Source of the DNA: Sphingobacteriales bacterium 39-19
GTDB lineage: Bacteria; Bacteroidota; Bacteroidia; Chitinophagales; Chitinophagaceae
NCBI GenBank assembly: GCA_001898465.1
Contig: MKTX01000001.1
Coordinates: 186,001-250,000, forward strand
Direction of reading: 5' to 3'
DNA length: 64,000 bases
Shown here: positions 27,215-36,120 of the stretch, in pieces
Layout of the letters: each line of letters opens with the position of its first letter
How positions within the stretch are numbered: the stretch's first letter is position 1
Made by a program: the position numbers and the translations under genes
Notes under the pieces: model-generated
Databases searched by the model: none
Told to the model about the DNA's origin: nothing
What the model saw: the letters and a program-made list of their open reading frames with translations, nothing else

Positions 27215-27547
27215 ATGGATATTAAAAATAAAATAGAAGCTACATTACATAGCCTGGATGGTATGCAGCGGGCTACTGCCTCTCCCTACCTGTTCACCCG
27301 GTTACAGGCACACCTGCAAACCCGGGAACCGGAAAATTTTTGGATGATGACCGGGCGGTTACTGAATCGTCCTGTAGTCGCTATTGGTGCCATGCTTATT
27401 TTAATCTTACTCAATTTTGCCATAGTAGTAAAAAGTGATGTGAGCGATACTGATCTGAAAAGCATAGCCACAGCTACTAATTATGGAAACGACCTTTTAA
27501 GCACAAATATTTTAAGTAATTACGACTTAGAAAGCACACAACCATAG
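27215..27547 (+). CDS. Small single-pass membrane protein, candidate anti-sigma factor
   Basis: The 110-residue protein has a ~50-residue N-terminal cytoplasmic part (MDIKNKIEATLHSLDGMQRA, then PYLFTRLQAHLQT), one membrane helix (about 52-72; VVAIGAMLILILLNFAIVV) and a short periplasmic tail. Size, topology and position directly behind the sigma gene match CnrY-type anti-sigma factors, which hold the sigma factor at the membrane with a short helical N-terminus. No zinc-binding (ZAS) HxxxCxxC motif is present, again as in CnrY. The sequence itself is not recognisably homologous. The anti-sigma role is inference from context. Confidence 0.6.
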   Translation: MDIKNKIEATLHSLDGMQRATASPYLFTRLQAHLQTREPENFWMMTGRLLNRPVVAIGAMLILILLNFAIVVKSDVSDTDLKSIATATNYGNDLLSTNILSNYDLESTQP

Positions 27548-27548
27548 T

Positions 27549-28010
27549 ATGAGCACAACAGCAAAATATAAATTTTTATTACTTCTTACGGGTTTGCTTT
27601 TTATAACCAATATTATTTTATTGTCTTTATTGTTTAAGCAACACAATAACCCGCATAGGGACCGGAGTGCTAAAATGCAGCAATATTTAAAAAATACACT
27701 GGGCTTTTCACCGGCACAGATAGCCGCTTATGATAAAGTAAGTGAATTAAACCGTAAAGAAGTAAGGGCTATGTTCGATAGTATGAATATGCAAAAAGAG
27801 ATCAGGCTGCAAGCCTTAGCCCAACAGGGTTTTAGTGATAGCGCCATACTGGCCATGACACAAATATCATCTAATAACCAGCAACTCATAGAACGAAAAA
27901 TACTGGAACGCTTTAAAAAGCTCAGGGATATTTGTACAGCAGCCCAGCGAAATATATTTGATACCAGTATTTATAAAATAATGCAACGTAAACCCCCTCA
28001 TAAAGATTAA
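27549..28010 (+). CDS. Membrane-anchored Spy/CnrX-like periplasmic protein
   Basis: The 153-residue protein has one N-terminal membrane helix (about 8-29) followed by a periplasmic all-helical domain resembling the Spy/CnrX/ZraP fold: LGFSPAQIAAYDKVSELNRK as the first LTxxQ-like helix, then QLIERKILERFKKLRDICTA and QRNIFD helices. CnrX-type sensors bind Ni or Co between the first helices and relieve anti-sigma inhibition. Potential ligands here are His32, His36 and Cys129, not obviously the CnrX set. The start lies one base after the preceding stop codon, so co-translation is likely. The sensor role is inferred. Confidence 0.65.
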   Translation: MSTTAKYKFLLLLTGLLFITNIILLSLLFKQHNNPHRDRSAKMQQYLKNTLGFSPAQIAAYDKVSELNRKEVRAMFDSMNMQKEIRLQALAQQGFSDSAILAMTQISSNNQQLIERKILERFKKLRDICTAAQRNIFDTSIYKIMQRKPPHKD

Positions 28011-28039
28011 TTTTTTTTGAACTTTTTAAATATTAAAAA

Positions 28040-28417
28040 ATGAAAAAACAATTCCTCATGCTGGCTGCCGCTCTTTTACTGGGCATTACCAGTTTATTTG
28101 CCCAGCAAAATTACCAGCGGCAAACACCCGAAGAAAGAACCAAGGCCACCATGGAAAAATTAGGCCCGCTCAATTTAACCGAAGAACAAACGCCAAAAGT
28201 ATCGGCCATTTTTTTAGCGAGCTACCAGGCCCAGGAAAAATCAATGGAAGAAATGAGGGCTTCAGGAAGTTTTGACAGGGATGCCATGCGTGCCAAAAGA
28301 ACAGAACTGAATGATAGCCGGGACAAAGCTTTGAAGGCCATATTAACCGAAGAGCAAATGAAAAAATGGAAAGATGAAGTAGAGCCTTCCTTACGCCCAC
28401 AAAGAAGGGGGCAGTAA
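28040..28417 (+). CDS. Secreted LTxxQ (Spy-like) periplasmic protein
   Basis: This 125-residue exported protein has a signal peptide (1-21, cleaving near FAQQ) and two LTxxQ motifs (LTEEQ at 46-50 and at 102-106), the hallmark of the Spy/CpxP family. The intervening helices are charged (EEMRASGSFDRDAMRAKRTE). Spy is a periplasmic ATP-independent chaperone induced by envelope stress; CpxP uses the same fold to restrain a sensor kinase. As last gene of the sigma operon it probably acts as effector or feedback regulator. A stem-loop terminator follows. Confidence 0.75.
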   Translation: MKKQFLMLAAALLLGITSLFAQQNYQRQTPEERTKATMEKLGPLNLTEEQTPKVSAIFLASYQAQEKSMEEMRASGSFDRDAMRAKRTELNDSRDKALKAILTEEQMKKWKDEVEPSLRPQRRGQ

Positions 28418-28440
28418 TAATTTGTAAAGACTTTTATAAT

Positions 28441-28464
28441 ATCCCGGTAATACCGGGATTTTTT
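28441..28464 (+). terminator. Intrinsic terminator after the sigma/Spy operon
   Basis: ATCCCGG (28441-28447) and CCGGGAT (28453-28459) form a perfect 7-bp stem with a 5-base loop, followed by six T. It lies between the convergent Spy-like and DsbA-like genes; the last T bases run into the stop codon of the latter. Confidence 0.88.
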
Positions 28465-29110
28465 ATGCCTCTTTTATTTTATACAACACGGTGTTTAATC
28501 TTAATGCAACCGTTTCATAATCCGTATATCCCCGGCTAATAGCAATAAATTCATGAGCCGTTTTTTTAAGAAACAACATGGGGAAACCCGTTACTTTTAA
28601 TTGTTTTACCATTTCGAAATCCCGGTAAGCCTTCTCTTTATACAACGGGCTATGCAGTTTTTTATAAAAATCATTTTCCGGTAACTGGTAATCCGCCAGT
28701 AAATGGCGGTAAGCTTCATCATCTGTAAGATCCCGCCCTTCAGCATGTAAAGCATACTGAAGGCTAGTGGCAAAATCCAAAGCCCTTTGCGGGTTTATTT
28801 CTTTTACAATACTTAAAGCAATGGCCGGTTTCTCTGAATGGGGATACCAATCGCTATCATCCGGGTTTTCTATATGCCATAAATAATCTTTGCCAAATTT
28901 TACACCTGTAGTTTCTTCTACCGTTTTATATGCTGAGCGTATATAAGCTGCGGTAGCGCTGATGTGCACCGGTTTTGCCGGAAGGATCATACCTCCACTC
29001 AATACATCTACCGGTATTATTTCTTTAAAAGAAGTGGCTATTCTTTTTATTACCCCGCTAAATCCGAAGCACCAGCCGCAATAGGCATCATAACAATATA
29101 CTAAGTTCAT
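28463..29110 (-). CDS. DsbA-family thiol-disulfide protein (FrnE-like)
   Basis: The 215-residue DsbA-fold oxidoreductase has active site C11-G-W-C14 (YCYDAYCGWCFGF), a helical insert (about 60-150) and a late VTGFPMLFLKK segment with the cis-Pro. It has no signal peptide, so it acts in the cytoplasm. The sequence resembles the FrnE/2-hydroxychromene-2-carboxylate isomerase-like branch rather than the periplasmic DsbA branch. It begins 12 bases downstream of polA and is likely co-transcribed. The start ATG is 29110. Confidence 0.88.
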   Translation of the reverse strand: MNLVYCYDAYCGWCFGFSGVIKRIATSFKEIIPVDVLSGGMILPAKPVHISATAAYIRSAYKTVEETTGVKFGKDYLWHIENPDDSDWYPHSEKPAIALSIVKEINPQRALDFATSLQYALHAEGRDLTDDEAYRHLLADYQLPENDFYKKLHSPLYKEKAYRDFEMVKQLKVTGFPMLFLKKTAHEFIAISRGYTDYETVALRLNTVLYKIKEA

Positions 29111-29122
29111 TTTATCTTTTTT

Positions 29123-31933
29123 CTAATGTGCTTCTAACCAATTTTGGCCAAGGCCCAGTTCGGCAACTACGGGTACATCATGCGGCAGTAACATCGCTGT
29201 TTGCATACAGGACAGTATAACGGGTTTTACTTTCTCTAACTCTGATTTTAATACATCAAATACAAGTTCATCATGTACCTGTAACAGCATTTTAGATTGA
29301 AAACTATTTTCCCGGAACGCTTTATCTACTTTTATCATGGCCAGTTTTATCATATCGGCAGCAGTACCCTGTATAGGTGAATTAATGGCATTCCTTTCTG
29401 CAAAACCTCTTACGGTAAAGTTTGCACTGTTTATATCTTTCAACCAGCGCTTACGCCCCATGAGGGTTTCAACAAATCCATTTTTCTTTGCAAAAGCAAT
29501 GGTATCCTCCATAAATTTTTGAATGCCGGAAAATTCCTTTTTATAGTTATCAATAATCTCTTTTGCTTCGGTACGGCTTATCCCCAGGTTTTCTGCCAAA
29601 CCAAATGCACCCTGGCCATAAATGATTCCAAAATTTACACTTTTTGCTTTGTACCGCATTTCTTTTGTTACATCTTCTTCTGCTATCGAAAAAACTTTAG
29701 CGGCAGTGGCTGTATGAATATCTTTTCCTTCTTTAAAGGCCTGGGCCATATTTTCATCGGCACTCATTGCCGCTACAATACGCAATTCTATTTGTGAATA
29801 ATCTGCTGATACCAGCACATGATCTTCATCCCGGGGTATAAATGCTTTTCTTATTTCTTTTCCCCGGTCGGTACGTATGGGAATATTTTGAAGATTGGGA
29901 TTATTACTGGCCAGACGGCCGGTAACGGCAACAGCCTGCCCATAAGTAGTATGCACCCTTCCTGTTTTGGGATTGATCAATTGGGGTAAGGCATCCACAT
30001 ACGTACTTTTCAGTTTTGTAAGTTCCCGAAAAGTAAGAATATCGTCACAAATAGGATGTTCGGCAGCCATTTTTGCCAATACATCTTCACCGGTTGCGTA
30101 CTGGCCGGTTTTAGTTTTTTTTGCTTTATCGTTTAATTTTAGCTTATCAAATAAAACTTCGCCCAGTTGCCTGGGTGAAGCCAGGTTAAACCGCACACCG
30201 GCTCTTTCGTAAACAGCTTCTTCTGCTGTTTTGGCCTCGGTTTCTAATTGTGATGAGTAATCATTTAGAAATTTTTCGTCAATACGGATTCCTTCAAACT
30301 CCATACTGGTAAGTACTTTTACCAGGGGGTTTTCAACCTGCTCAAAAACTTTTTCTACCTGGTATTGTTTTATTTTAGGAACAAAAATATTTTTTAATTG
30401 CAGCGTAATGTCCGCATCTTCCACGGCGTATTCTTTTACCTCTTCTATATCCACGTCCCGCATATTGCCTTGCGTTTTTCCTTTTTTTCCAATTAATTGC
30501 TCAATGTGTACCGGGTCGTAACCCAGGTAACGTGCGCTTAATACATCCATACTTTTTTTACCTTCGGGATCTATTACATAATGGGCCAGCATGGTATCAA
30601 ATATTTTTCCTTTTATATCTACCCCATACCATTTTAGCACCAGCATATCATATTTAAGATTGTGGCCCACCCAATGTTTTGATTCATCTTCAAAAACAGG
30701 CCTGAGTGTTTCGATGATCTTTTTAGTTTCTAAAGGATTGGCGGGGCATGCAATATAATAACCACTGGCCGGCCTCACTGAAAAACTCATTCCTACCAAT
30801 TCGGCATTATTGGCATCCAGGCTGGTTGTTTCGGTATCGAAGCAAACTTCAGGGTAGTCTTTTAAAATGACTGCCAATTTTTCTGCTGTTATTAATTCAT
30901 ACTGGTGGGGCGTATTGAGGATATTTTTTTGCGGTTCCGGTGGTATGGGGTTTAATACCTCTTCGGATTGGATAGTATCTTCTGTACCCGGTGCCGCTTC
31001 TCCAAATAAATTCATTTGGGCACCTGTAACCGGCAGCGCTTCTTGCCGGGTAATTTTTATTTCTTCGCCTAAAATGCGCCGGGCCATGGTTTTAAATTCT
31101 AACTTCTCGAATATGTCTTTCAGTGCTTCTTTATTTATTTCTTTGATGCTGAAATCTTCTTCATGAAAAGTTACCGGCACATCCAGGATAATAGTAGCGA
31201 GTTTTTTGCTCATGATGGCATCTGCTTTTCCATTCCTAATTTTATCGCCCATGGAGCCTTTAATCTGATCGGCATGTTCTAAAATATTTTCGAGCGTATT
31301 ATATTCTTTAAGCAGTTTTGCAGCCGTCTTTTCGCCAATTCCTTTAATGCCGGGAATATTATCTACTGCATCGCCCATAAGGCCCAGCATATCAATCACC
31401 TGGTCTACTCTTTCGATACCCCATTTTTCACATACTTCCTGTGGACCTAAAATATCTACACTGCCTCCCTGGAAGCCGGGTTTGTAAATTTTAATTTTTT
31501 CACTCACCAATTGGCCATAATCTTTATCTGGAGTAACCATATACACTTCGTAACCCGCCTTTTCTGCTTGTTTTGCTAAAGCGCCAATAACGTCATCCGC
31601 TTCATAACCATCTACAGCTAATATGGGAATATTAAATCCTTCGATAATTTGTTTGATATCCGGCACGGCAGAGCGAATATCCTCGGGGGTTTCCTGCCTG
31701 TTAGCTTTATAATCTGTAAAATCAGTATGCCTTTCCGTAGGCGCTGCCGTATCAAAGCAAACCGCCATATGTGTGGGTTTTTGATTGTTCAGTAAATCGG
31801 TGAGGGTATTGGTAAACCCAAACTGGGCATTGGTATTCCTGCCCTGGCTGGTCATCCGTGGGCTGCGTACCAAAGCATAATAAGCCCTGAAAATAAGGGC
31901 ATAAGCATCTAATAAAAAAAGCTTTTTTTGCAT
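29123..31933 (-). CDS. polA: DNA polymerase I
   Basis: The 936-residue protein has all three domains of DNA polymerase I, which removes RNA primers and fills gaps in repair. The 5'-3' flap nuclease (1-290) has YEADDVIGALA and GLMGDAVDNIPGIKGIG. The 3'-5' proofreading domain (about 340-530) is complete, with DTE at 366-368, HNLKYDMLVL and DADITLQL. The polymerase domain (about 560-936) has motif A DYSQIELRIVA, motif B RYKAKSVNFGIIYG and motif C QVHDELVFD. Many bacterial PolI proteins have lost proofreading residues; this one has not. TAATTTTA just upstream on the coding strand may be its promoter. Confidence 0.97.
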   Translation of the reverse strand: MQKKLFLLDAYALIFRAYYALVRSPRMTSQGRNTNAQFGFTNTLTDLLNNQKPTHMAVCFDTAAPTERHTDFTDYKANRQETPEDIRSAVPDIKQIIEGFNIPILAVDGYEADDVIGALAKQAEKAGYEVYMVTPDKDYGQLVSEKIKIYKPGFQGGSVDILGPQEVCEKWGIERVDQVIDMLGLMGDAVDNIPGIKGIGEKTAAKLLKEYNTLENILEHADQIKGSMGDKIRNGKADAIMSKKLATIILDVPVTFHEEDFSIKEINKEALKDIFEKLEFKTMARRILGEEIKITRQEALPVTGAQMNLFGEAAPGTEDTIQSEEVLNPIPPEPQKNILNTPHQYELITAEKLAVILKDYPEVCFDTETTSLDANNAELVGMSFSVRPASGYYIACPANPLETKKIIETLRPVFEDESKHWVGHNLKYDMLVLKWYGVDIKGKIFDTMLAHYVIDPEGKKSMDVLSARYLGYDPVHIEQLIGKKGKTQGNMRDVDIEEVKEYAVEDADITLQLKNIFVPKIKQYQVEKVFEQVENPLVKVLTSMEFEGIRIDEKFLNDYSSQLETEAKTAEEAVYERAGVRFNLASPRQLGEVLFDKLKLNDKAKKTKTGQYATGEDVLAKMAAEHPICDDILTFRELTKLKSTYVDALPQLINPKTGRVHTTYGQAVAVTGRLASNNPNLQNIPIRTDRGKEIRKAFIPRDEDHVLVSADYSQIELRIVAAMSADENMAQAFKEGKDIHTATAAKVFSIAEEDVTKEMRYKAKSVNFGIIYGQGAFGLAENLGISRTEAKEIIDNYKKEFSGIQKFMEDTIAFAKKNGFVETLMGRKRWLKDINSANFTVRGFAERNAINSPIQGTAADMIKLAMIKVDKAFRENSFQSKMLLQVHDELVFDVLKSELEKVKPVILSCMQTAMLLPHDVPVVAELGLGQNWLEAH

Positions 31934-32138
31934 GCGATAAAATTACAGAAAGGGATTCTTATCCTCATTAAAATTTTCATGGCAAACAAATGTGGAAATC
32001 TGGCCACCAAATATGTATAAGTTGTTGAAAAGACTGGATTGCAGCCCCTGAAATTTAGATATCTTAGAACCCTCAAATTTACCGGGAAAAAACTGTAAAA
32101 TATACTACAAAAGTAAAAGTGTAAGAACTACACATTTA

Positions 32139-32146
32139 TAATTTTG
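32139..32146 (+). promoter_or_regulatory. Candidate -7 promoter element for a short transcript
   Basis: TAATTTTG is an exact match to TAnnTTTG. A transcript from it would start near 32153 and meet the terminator at 32165-32196 within about 45 bases. No convincing -33 element was found. Confidence 0.4.
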
Positions 32147-32164
32147 AATGGCGAAATTTGCAGC

Positions 32165-32196
32165 CTGAAATATCTATTGGTATTTCAGTTTTTTTT
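32165..32196 (+). terminator. Orphan intrinsic terminator / attenuator
   Basis: CTGAAATA (32165-32172) and TATTTCAG (32181-32188) form a perfect 8-bp stem with an 8-base loop followed by eight T. There is no plus-strand gene upstream (polA runs the other way), so it ends either a small RNA or a leader of the gene at 32338. Confidence 0.8.
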
Positions 32197-32337
32197 AACA
32201 ATCCCCACCTTACAGAAAGCGAAAGTTTTTCCAATTGCTATATTGAGAATAAAAACGTTCTATTATCCATTGTTGGAAAAAGAGCATTATCGTTTAAGCA
32301 AAATTATTAAAAACCAGATCCAAAAGTTATCTTAAGC

Positions 32338-35300
32338 ATGAAAAGATCGTTCAAGCAGTTCTTTATTTTACCCATTTTAATTTTATCCGGATTTTTACAA
32401 GATGCTACTGGCCAGCAAAGTTTGATTAATGTAAGTGGATGGAATGCCTATGTACATGTTCCTGCAAGCTATTACAGCAATCCTACGGTGAGCTATCCTA
32501 CCATTATTTTCTTTCCGGGTATAGGAGAAGTAGGTACCAACCCGGCCTCCGTAATTTCTAATGGGCCCGGCGCATACATAGCCCAGGGCTGGAACGGTAA
32601 TGTAACTATTGACGGCCGTGTAGTGGAATTTATTGTAATTAGTTTGCAAACGGCAACTGCCTACCCGAATGAGGATGTAATGAATGCAAAAATTCAGCAG
32701 CTTAAAGGCCTTTACCGGATGGATCCCAACAGGCTTTACTTAACCGGCCTCTCTCATGGCGGCTGGTGTGCTACCACTTTTGTAAGTGGCGATAATTATG
32801 GCGGACCTTATACCTATGCCGGCCAGGTAGCTGCTGTAGTTTCAGTAGAAGGTGTAACGCCAAGAGATAATGCTCCTTACCCCAATATGTTCGACAATTT
32901 TGCCAATGCCGGGGGCCGTTACCTGGGTTTTGAACAAGTGAATGATTTCAGGGATACCAAGACGGTGGTAGATAGAATGAATTTAACCAAACCCAATTCG
33001 GCCATTTATGTACAAACTAATTTTAATGGCGGATGGCATTGCTGCTGGAATTCATTTTATGGTGGACAAAGCCAGGAACCCGTAAAATTTAACCTGGATG
33101 GCATTAACCAAAATCTGTATGAATGGTTAGCCCGCCAAAGTAAAGGCACGGTATTACCCCCCACTAATATGGCGCCCAGTGCCAATGCAGGTACCGATCA
33201 AACCATTTATCTTCCTACAACCAGCACTTCTTTGAGTGGAAGTGGTTTTGATGCGGATGGAAGTATAGTATCTTATGCCTGGACCAAAGTTTCTGGCCCT
33301 GCAGGTGGTACCATAAGCTCTCCCAATACAGCATTTACTACGATACAAGCTCTGCAACAAGGCGTTTATGAATATAAACTTACAGTTACCGACAATGCTG
33401 GCGCCACCGGCAGTTCCAATGTAAAAATAACAGTGAACCCGGCTATTAATATCCCTCCTGTGGCTATTGCCGGGCCAGACCAAACCATTACGCTTCCTGT
33501 AAATATTGTAACGCTTAATGGCTCGGCTTCTTATGATCCGGATGGCGTCATAACAGCCTATAACTGGAAATTAATAAATGGCCCCGGCACTGTAAATATT
33601 GCCAATGAATGGTTGGCAGTTACCACTGCTAGCTTTAGCACCGCAGGCACGTATTCATTCAGGTTAGATGTAGGCGATGCCGGTGGACTCATCGGAAGAG
33701 ATACCATAATTGTTACAGTATTAAACCAAAACCCTGTTCCTCCCCCGCCTCCGCCTCCATCACAGACCAATACAGCACCTATTGCCGTTGCCGGCCCCGA
33801 TGCACAAATCTTTTTGCCCCGGGATACCCTTACCGTTGACGGCTCGGGATCTTACGATCTGGAAAATAATATTGTTGCTCATAATTGGAAATTTATAAGC
33901 GGACCCGGTACTGTTACTTTCGATAATGAATGGGTTGCAAAAACGGTAGCCCATTTTCCCGGTGCCGGAATATATACTTTAAGATTGGATGTTGGTGACA
34001 GCTTTGGCCTTATTTCATCTGACTTATTAGTAGTAACCGTATCGCAGGCAATTGTAAACAATCCCCCGGTGGCCAATGCAGGACCTGATAAAAACATTCA
34101 ACTTCCTGCCAATTCAACTACTCTCAATGGCTCCGGTACCGATACCGATGGAACAATTGTAAGCTATAGCTGGACAAAAATTTCAGGCCCTAACGGCAGT
34201 GCATTATCAGCGCCCAATAGCGCTACTACCAATGTTACCGGCTTAACCGCAGGGCAGTTTGTGTATCGCCTTACCGTAACTGATAATGCCGGCGCCACTG
34301 CTTTTGATGATGTTACTATTAATGTAAGCAGGGCTGCCAATATTCCCCCGGTGGCCAATGCAGGACCCGATAAAAACGTTCAACTTCCTGCCAATTCAAC
34401 TACATTAAATGGTTCGGGCACCGATACCGATGGAACTATTGTAAGCTATAGCTGGACAAAAATTTCAGGCCCTAATGGCAGTGCATTATCAGCGCCCAAT
34501 AGCGCTACTACTAATGTTACCGGCTTAACCGCAGGGCAATTTGTTTACCGGCTTACCGTAACCGATAATGCAGGCGCAACTGCTTACGATGAGGTAACCA
34601 TTACAGTATCCAGCGCAGCAAATATTCCCCCGCTGGCCAATGCGGGGCCCGATATAAATGTTCAACTCCCTACCAATTCAACTACACTTAATGGCTCCGG
34701 TACCGATGCCGACGGCACTATTGTAAGTTATAGCTGGACAAAAATTTCAGGGCCTAATGGAAGCACCTTATCTGCAGCCAATAGCGCTACCACGCAAGTG
34801 AACAACTTAATAGAAGGGCAGTATGTATATCGCTTAATGGTAACAGATAATAATGGGGCAAGCAATTACGACGATGTTACGATAAAAGTAAGTGCCGCAT
34901 CAAATTTAGCACCTATAGCGAATGCTGGCAATGATATTACTATTCAACTGCCCACAAATACCGTAAGCTTAAGTGGCGCAGGTTCTTCAGATGCCGATGG
35001 AACAATCACCAGTTATCATTGGACCCAGGTTACAGGAACAGCTGCTACCATTGTTTCGCCCACAGCCATGAATACAACGGTTAGTTTTTCATTAGCAGGA
35101 AACTATACTTTTAATTTACAAGTTACTGACAATGCGGGCCTCACTGCAAACGACCAGGTGGTTGTTACCGTATTAGCTGCCCCGGTAGTTACAGGTAATA
35201 AACAAATTAAAGTAAACATTTTTGATGCTGAAAACAGTTTTAATAATACGCAATGGAATAACTGGAAGCCCGAGGCCTGGATGGTAAGCAAACCATTTAA

Positions 35301-36030
35301 GTATAGCGATGGCAGTTTAAGCCCGGTAACCGGCATGTTAACTTCGGCACCCCGGTTTGTAGATAATGGGGTGAATTATGCCAGTGGTTCTACTGCATGC
35401 CCTTCGGATGTTTTAAGAATTAATTCAATTGATGCAGGAAAAAGATATTTAATATTATCGAACCTGGTACCTAACCATTTCTATACCCTTGAATTTTATG
35501 CCAGCAGGGCATATACCGGCAATCAAACAACCATTACGGTGGGTGCAAAATCTGATACGATCAATACAGATTATAATGTAAATGATTTTGCCCAATTTGT
35601 AAGAGTGATGCCATCCGGCGACGGAACCATACGGGTAACAATTAATAATATTGCCGTTTATAATTACCTGGCTGGCTTTATGATTACCGATGAAACCCAG
35701 GTAATACAACCCCCGGTTTCGGATGGTACGCTGGTTAGTAAAAACACAGGGGTTACCGGTACGGTACAGGATGAACAGGAAGCAAAGATCCTGGCTTTTC
35801 CGAACCCTTTTGGGGATCAACTATCTGTTACTTTAGATAAAAACATATCCGGTAATTATAAAATTTCACTGGTTGCTATGAATGGAACAGTAGTGTGGAG
35901 TAAACAGGGTACAAAACAAAATTCAGTAAGCCGTGAAAACATATCTACGGCTCATTTACCGGTAGGTATTTACATTATGCAAGTGCAGAATAATCAAAAA
36001 AACTATTCTTACAAATTGATGAAAAGATAG
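32338..36030 (+). CDS. Giant secreted hydrolase with seven PKD-like repeats and T9SS type-A sorting domain
   Basis: The 1230-residue secreted protein starts with a signal peptide (1-25) and an alpha/beta-hydrolase domain (about 28-272). This has the nucleophile elbow G-L-S139-H-G and a late GGWHCCWN with the likely catalytic His; it resembles polyhydroxybutyrate depolymerase or feruloyl-esterase-like enzymes. Seven PKD/K-type beta-sandwich repeats follow (about 278-953; each begins P(V/I)ANAGPD). Repeats 4-6 are nearly identical. Next comes a malectin- or CBM-like domain (about 955-1110). The C-terminal ~75 residues (AFPNPFGDQLSV ... LPVGIYIMQVQ ... KLMKR) are a type-A T9SS sorting domain. 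It probably degrades an ester-containing polymer at the cell surface or outside. Confidence 0.88.
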   Translation: MKRSFKQFFILPILILSGFLQDATGQQSLINVSGWNAYVHVPASYYSNPTVSYPTIIFFPGIGEVGTNPASVISNGPGAYIAQGWNGNVTIDGRVVEFIVISLQTATAYPNEDVMNAKIQQLKGLYRMDPNRLYLTGLSHGGWCATTFVSGDNYGGPYTYAGQVAAVVSVEGVTPRDNAPYPNMFDNFANAGGRYLGFEQVNDFRDTKTVVDRMNLTKPNSAIYVQTNFNGGWHCCWNSFYGGQSQEPVKFNLDGINQNLYEWLARQSKGTVLPPTNMAPSANAGTDQTIYLPTTSTSLSGSGFDADGSIVSYAWTKVSGPAGGTISSPNTAFTTIQALQQGVYEYKLTVTDNAGATGSSNVKITVNPAINIPPVAIAGPDQTITLPVNIVTLNGSASYDPDGVITAYNWKLINGPGTVNIANEWLAVTTASFSTAGTYSFRLDVGDAGGLIGRDTIIVTVLNQNPVPPPPPPPSQTNTAPIAVAGPDAQIFLPRDTLTVDGSGSYDLENNIVAHNWKFISGPGTVTFDNEWVAKTVAHFPGAGIYTLRLDVGDSFGLISSDLLVVTVSQAIVNNPPVANAGPDKNIQLPANSTTLNGSGTDTDGTIVSYSWTKISGPNGSALSAPNSATTNVTGLTAGQFVYRLTVTDNAGATAFDDVTINVSRAANIPPVANAGPDKNVQLPANSTTLNGSGTDTDGTIVSYSWTKISGPNGSALSAPNSATTNVTGLTAGQFVYRLTVTDNAGATAYDEVTITVSSAANIPPLANAGPDINVQLPTNSTTLNGSGTDADGTIVSYSWTKISGPNGSTLSAANSATTQVNNLIEGQYVYRLMVTDNNGASNYDDVTIKVSAASNLAPIANAGNDITIQLPTNTVSLSGAGSSDADGTITSYHWTQVTGTAATIVSPTAMNTTVSFSLAGNYTFNLQVTDNAGLTANDQVVVTVLAAPVVTGNKQIKVNIFDAENSFNNTQWNNWKPEAWMVSKPFKYSDGSLSPVTGMLTSAPRFVDNGVNYASGSTACPSDVLRINSIDAGKRYLILSNLVPNHFYTLEFYASRAYTGNQTTITVGAKSDTINTDYNVNDFAQFVRVMPSGDGTIRVTINNIAVYNYLAGFMITDETQVIQPPVSDGTLVSKNTGVTGTVQDEQEAKILAFPNPFGDQLSVTLDKNISGNYKISLVAMNGTVVWSKQGTKQNSVSRENISTAHLPVGIYIMQVQNNQKNYSYKLMKR
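34063..34908 (+). repeat. Tandem 282-nt repeat array within the hydrolase gene
   Basis: Three consecutive units of exactly 282 bases (94 codons) begin near 34063, 34345 and 34627; a diverged fourth follows in the same period from about 34909. Units one and two differ at only a few scattered, mostly synonymous sites over most of their length. Recent in-frame duplication or gene conversion is the simplest explanation. Confidence 0.9.
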
Positions 36031-36050
36031 TAGCGAATATTCAGAAAAAA

Positions 36051-36083
36051 GAAAGGGCGGCCCATGGGTCGCCTTTCCTTTTT
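36051..36083 (+). terminator. Terminator after the giant hydrolase gene
   Basis: GAAAGGGCGGCCC (36051-36063) pairs with GGGTCGCCTTTC (36066-36077), with one bulged G and one G-T wobble, followed by CTTTTT. It lies in the convergent gap with the esterase gene. Confidence 0.7.
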
Positions 36084-36120
36084 AAATAACCTCCTTCGCA
36101 GGGCTTATTTTATATGCATT

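Larger units (their letters stand above)
31934..32337. other. Non-coding divergent intergenic region
   Basis: About 400 AT-rich bases between the divergent polA and the giant hydrolase gene. It contains a promoter-like element and an orphan terminator on the plus strand (see next two entries). A 63-codon frame at 32144-32335 runs straight through the terminator and has no protein character. Confidence 0.6.

Noticed and set aside
32144-32335. A 63-codon plus-strand frame in the polA/hydrolase gap.
   Set aside because: It runs through a perfect terminator hairpin and T run and shows no signal peptide or family resemblance.
34063-34908. Regular repeats considered as a CRISPR-like array.
   Set aside because: The units are 282 bases, lie in frame inside a gene and encode beta-sandwich domains; there are no short repeats with unique spacers.
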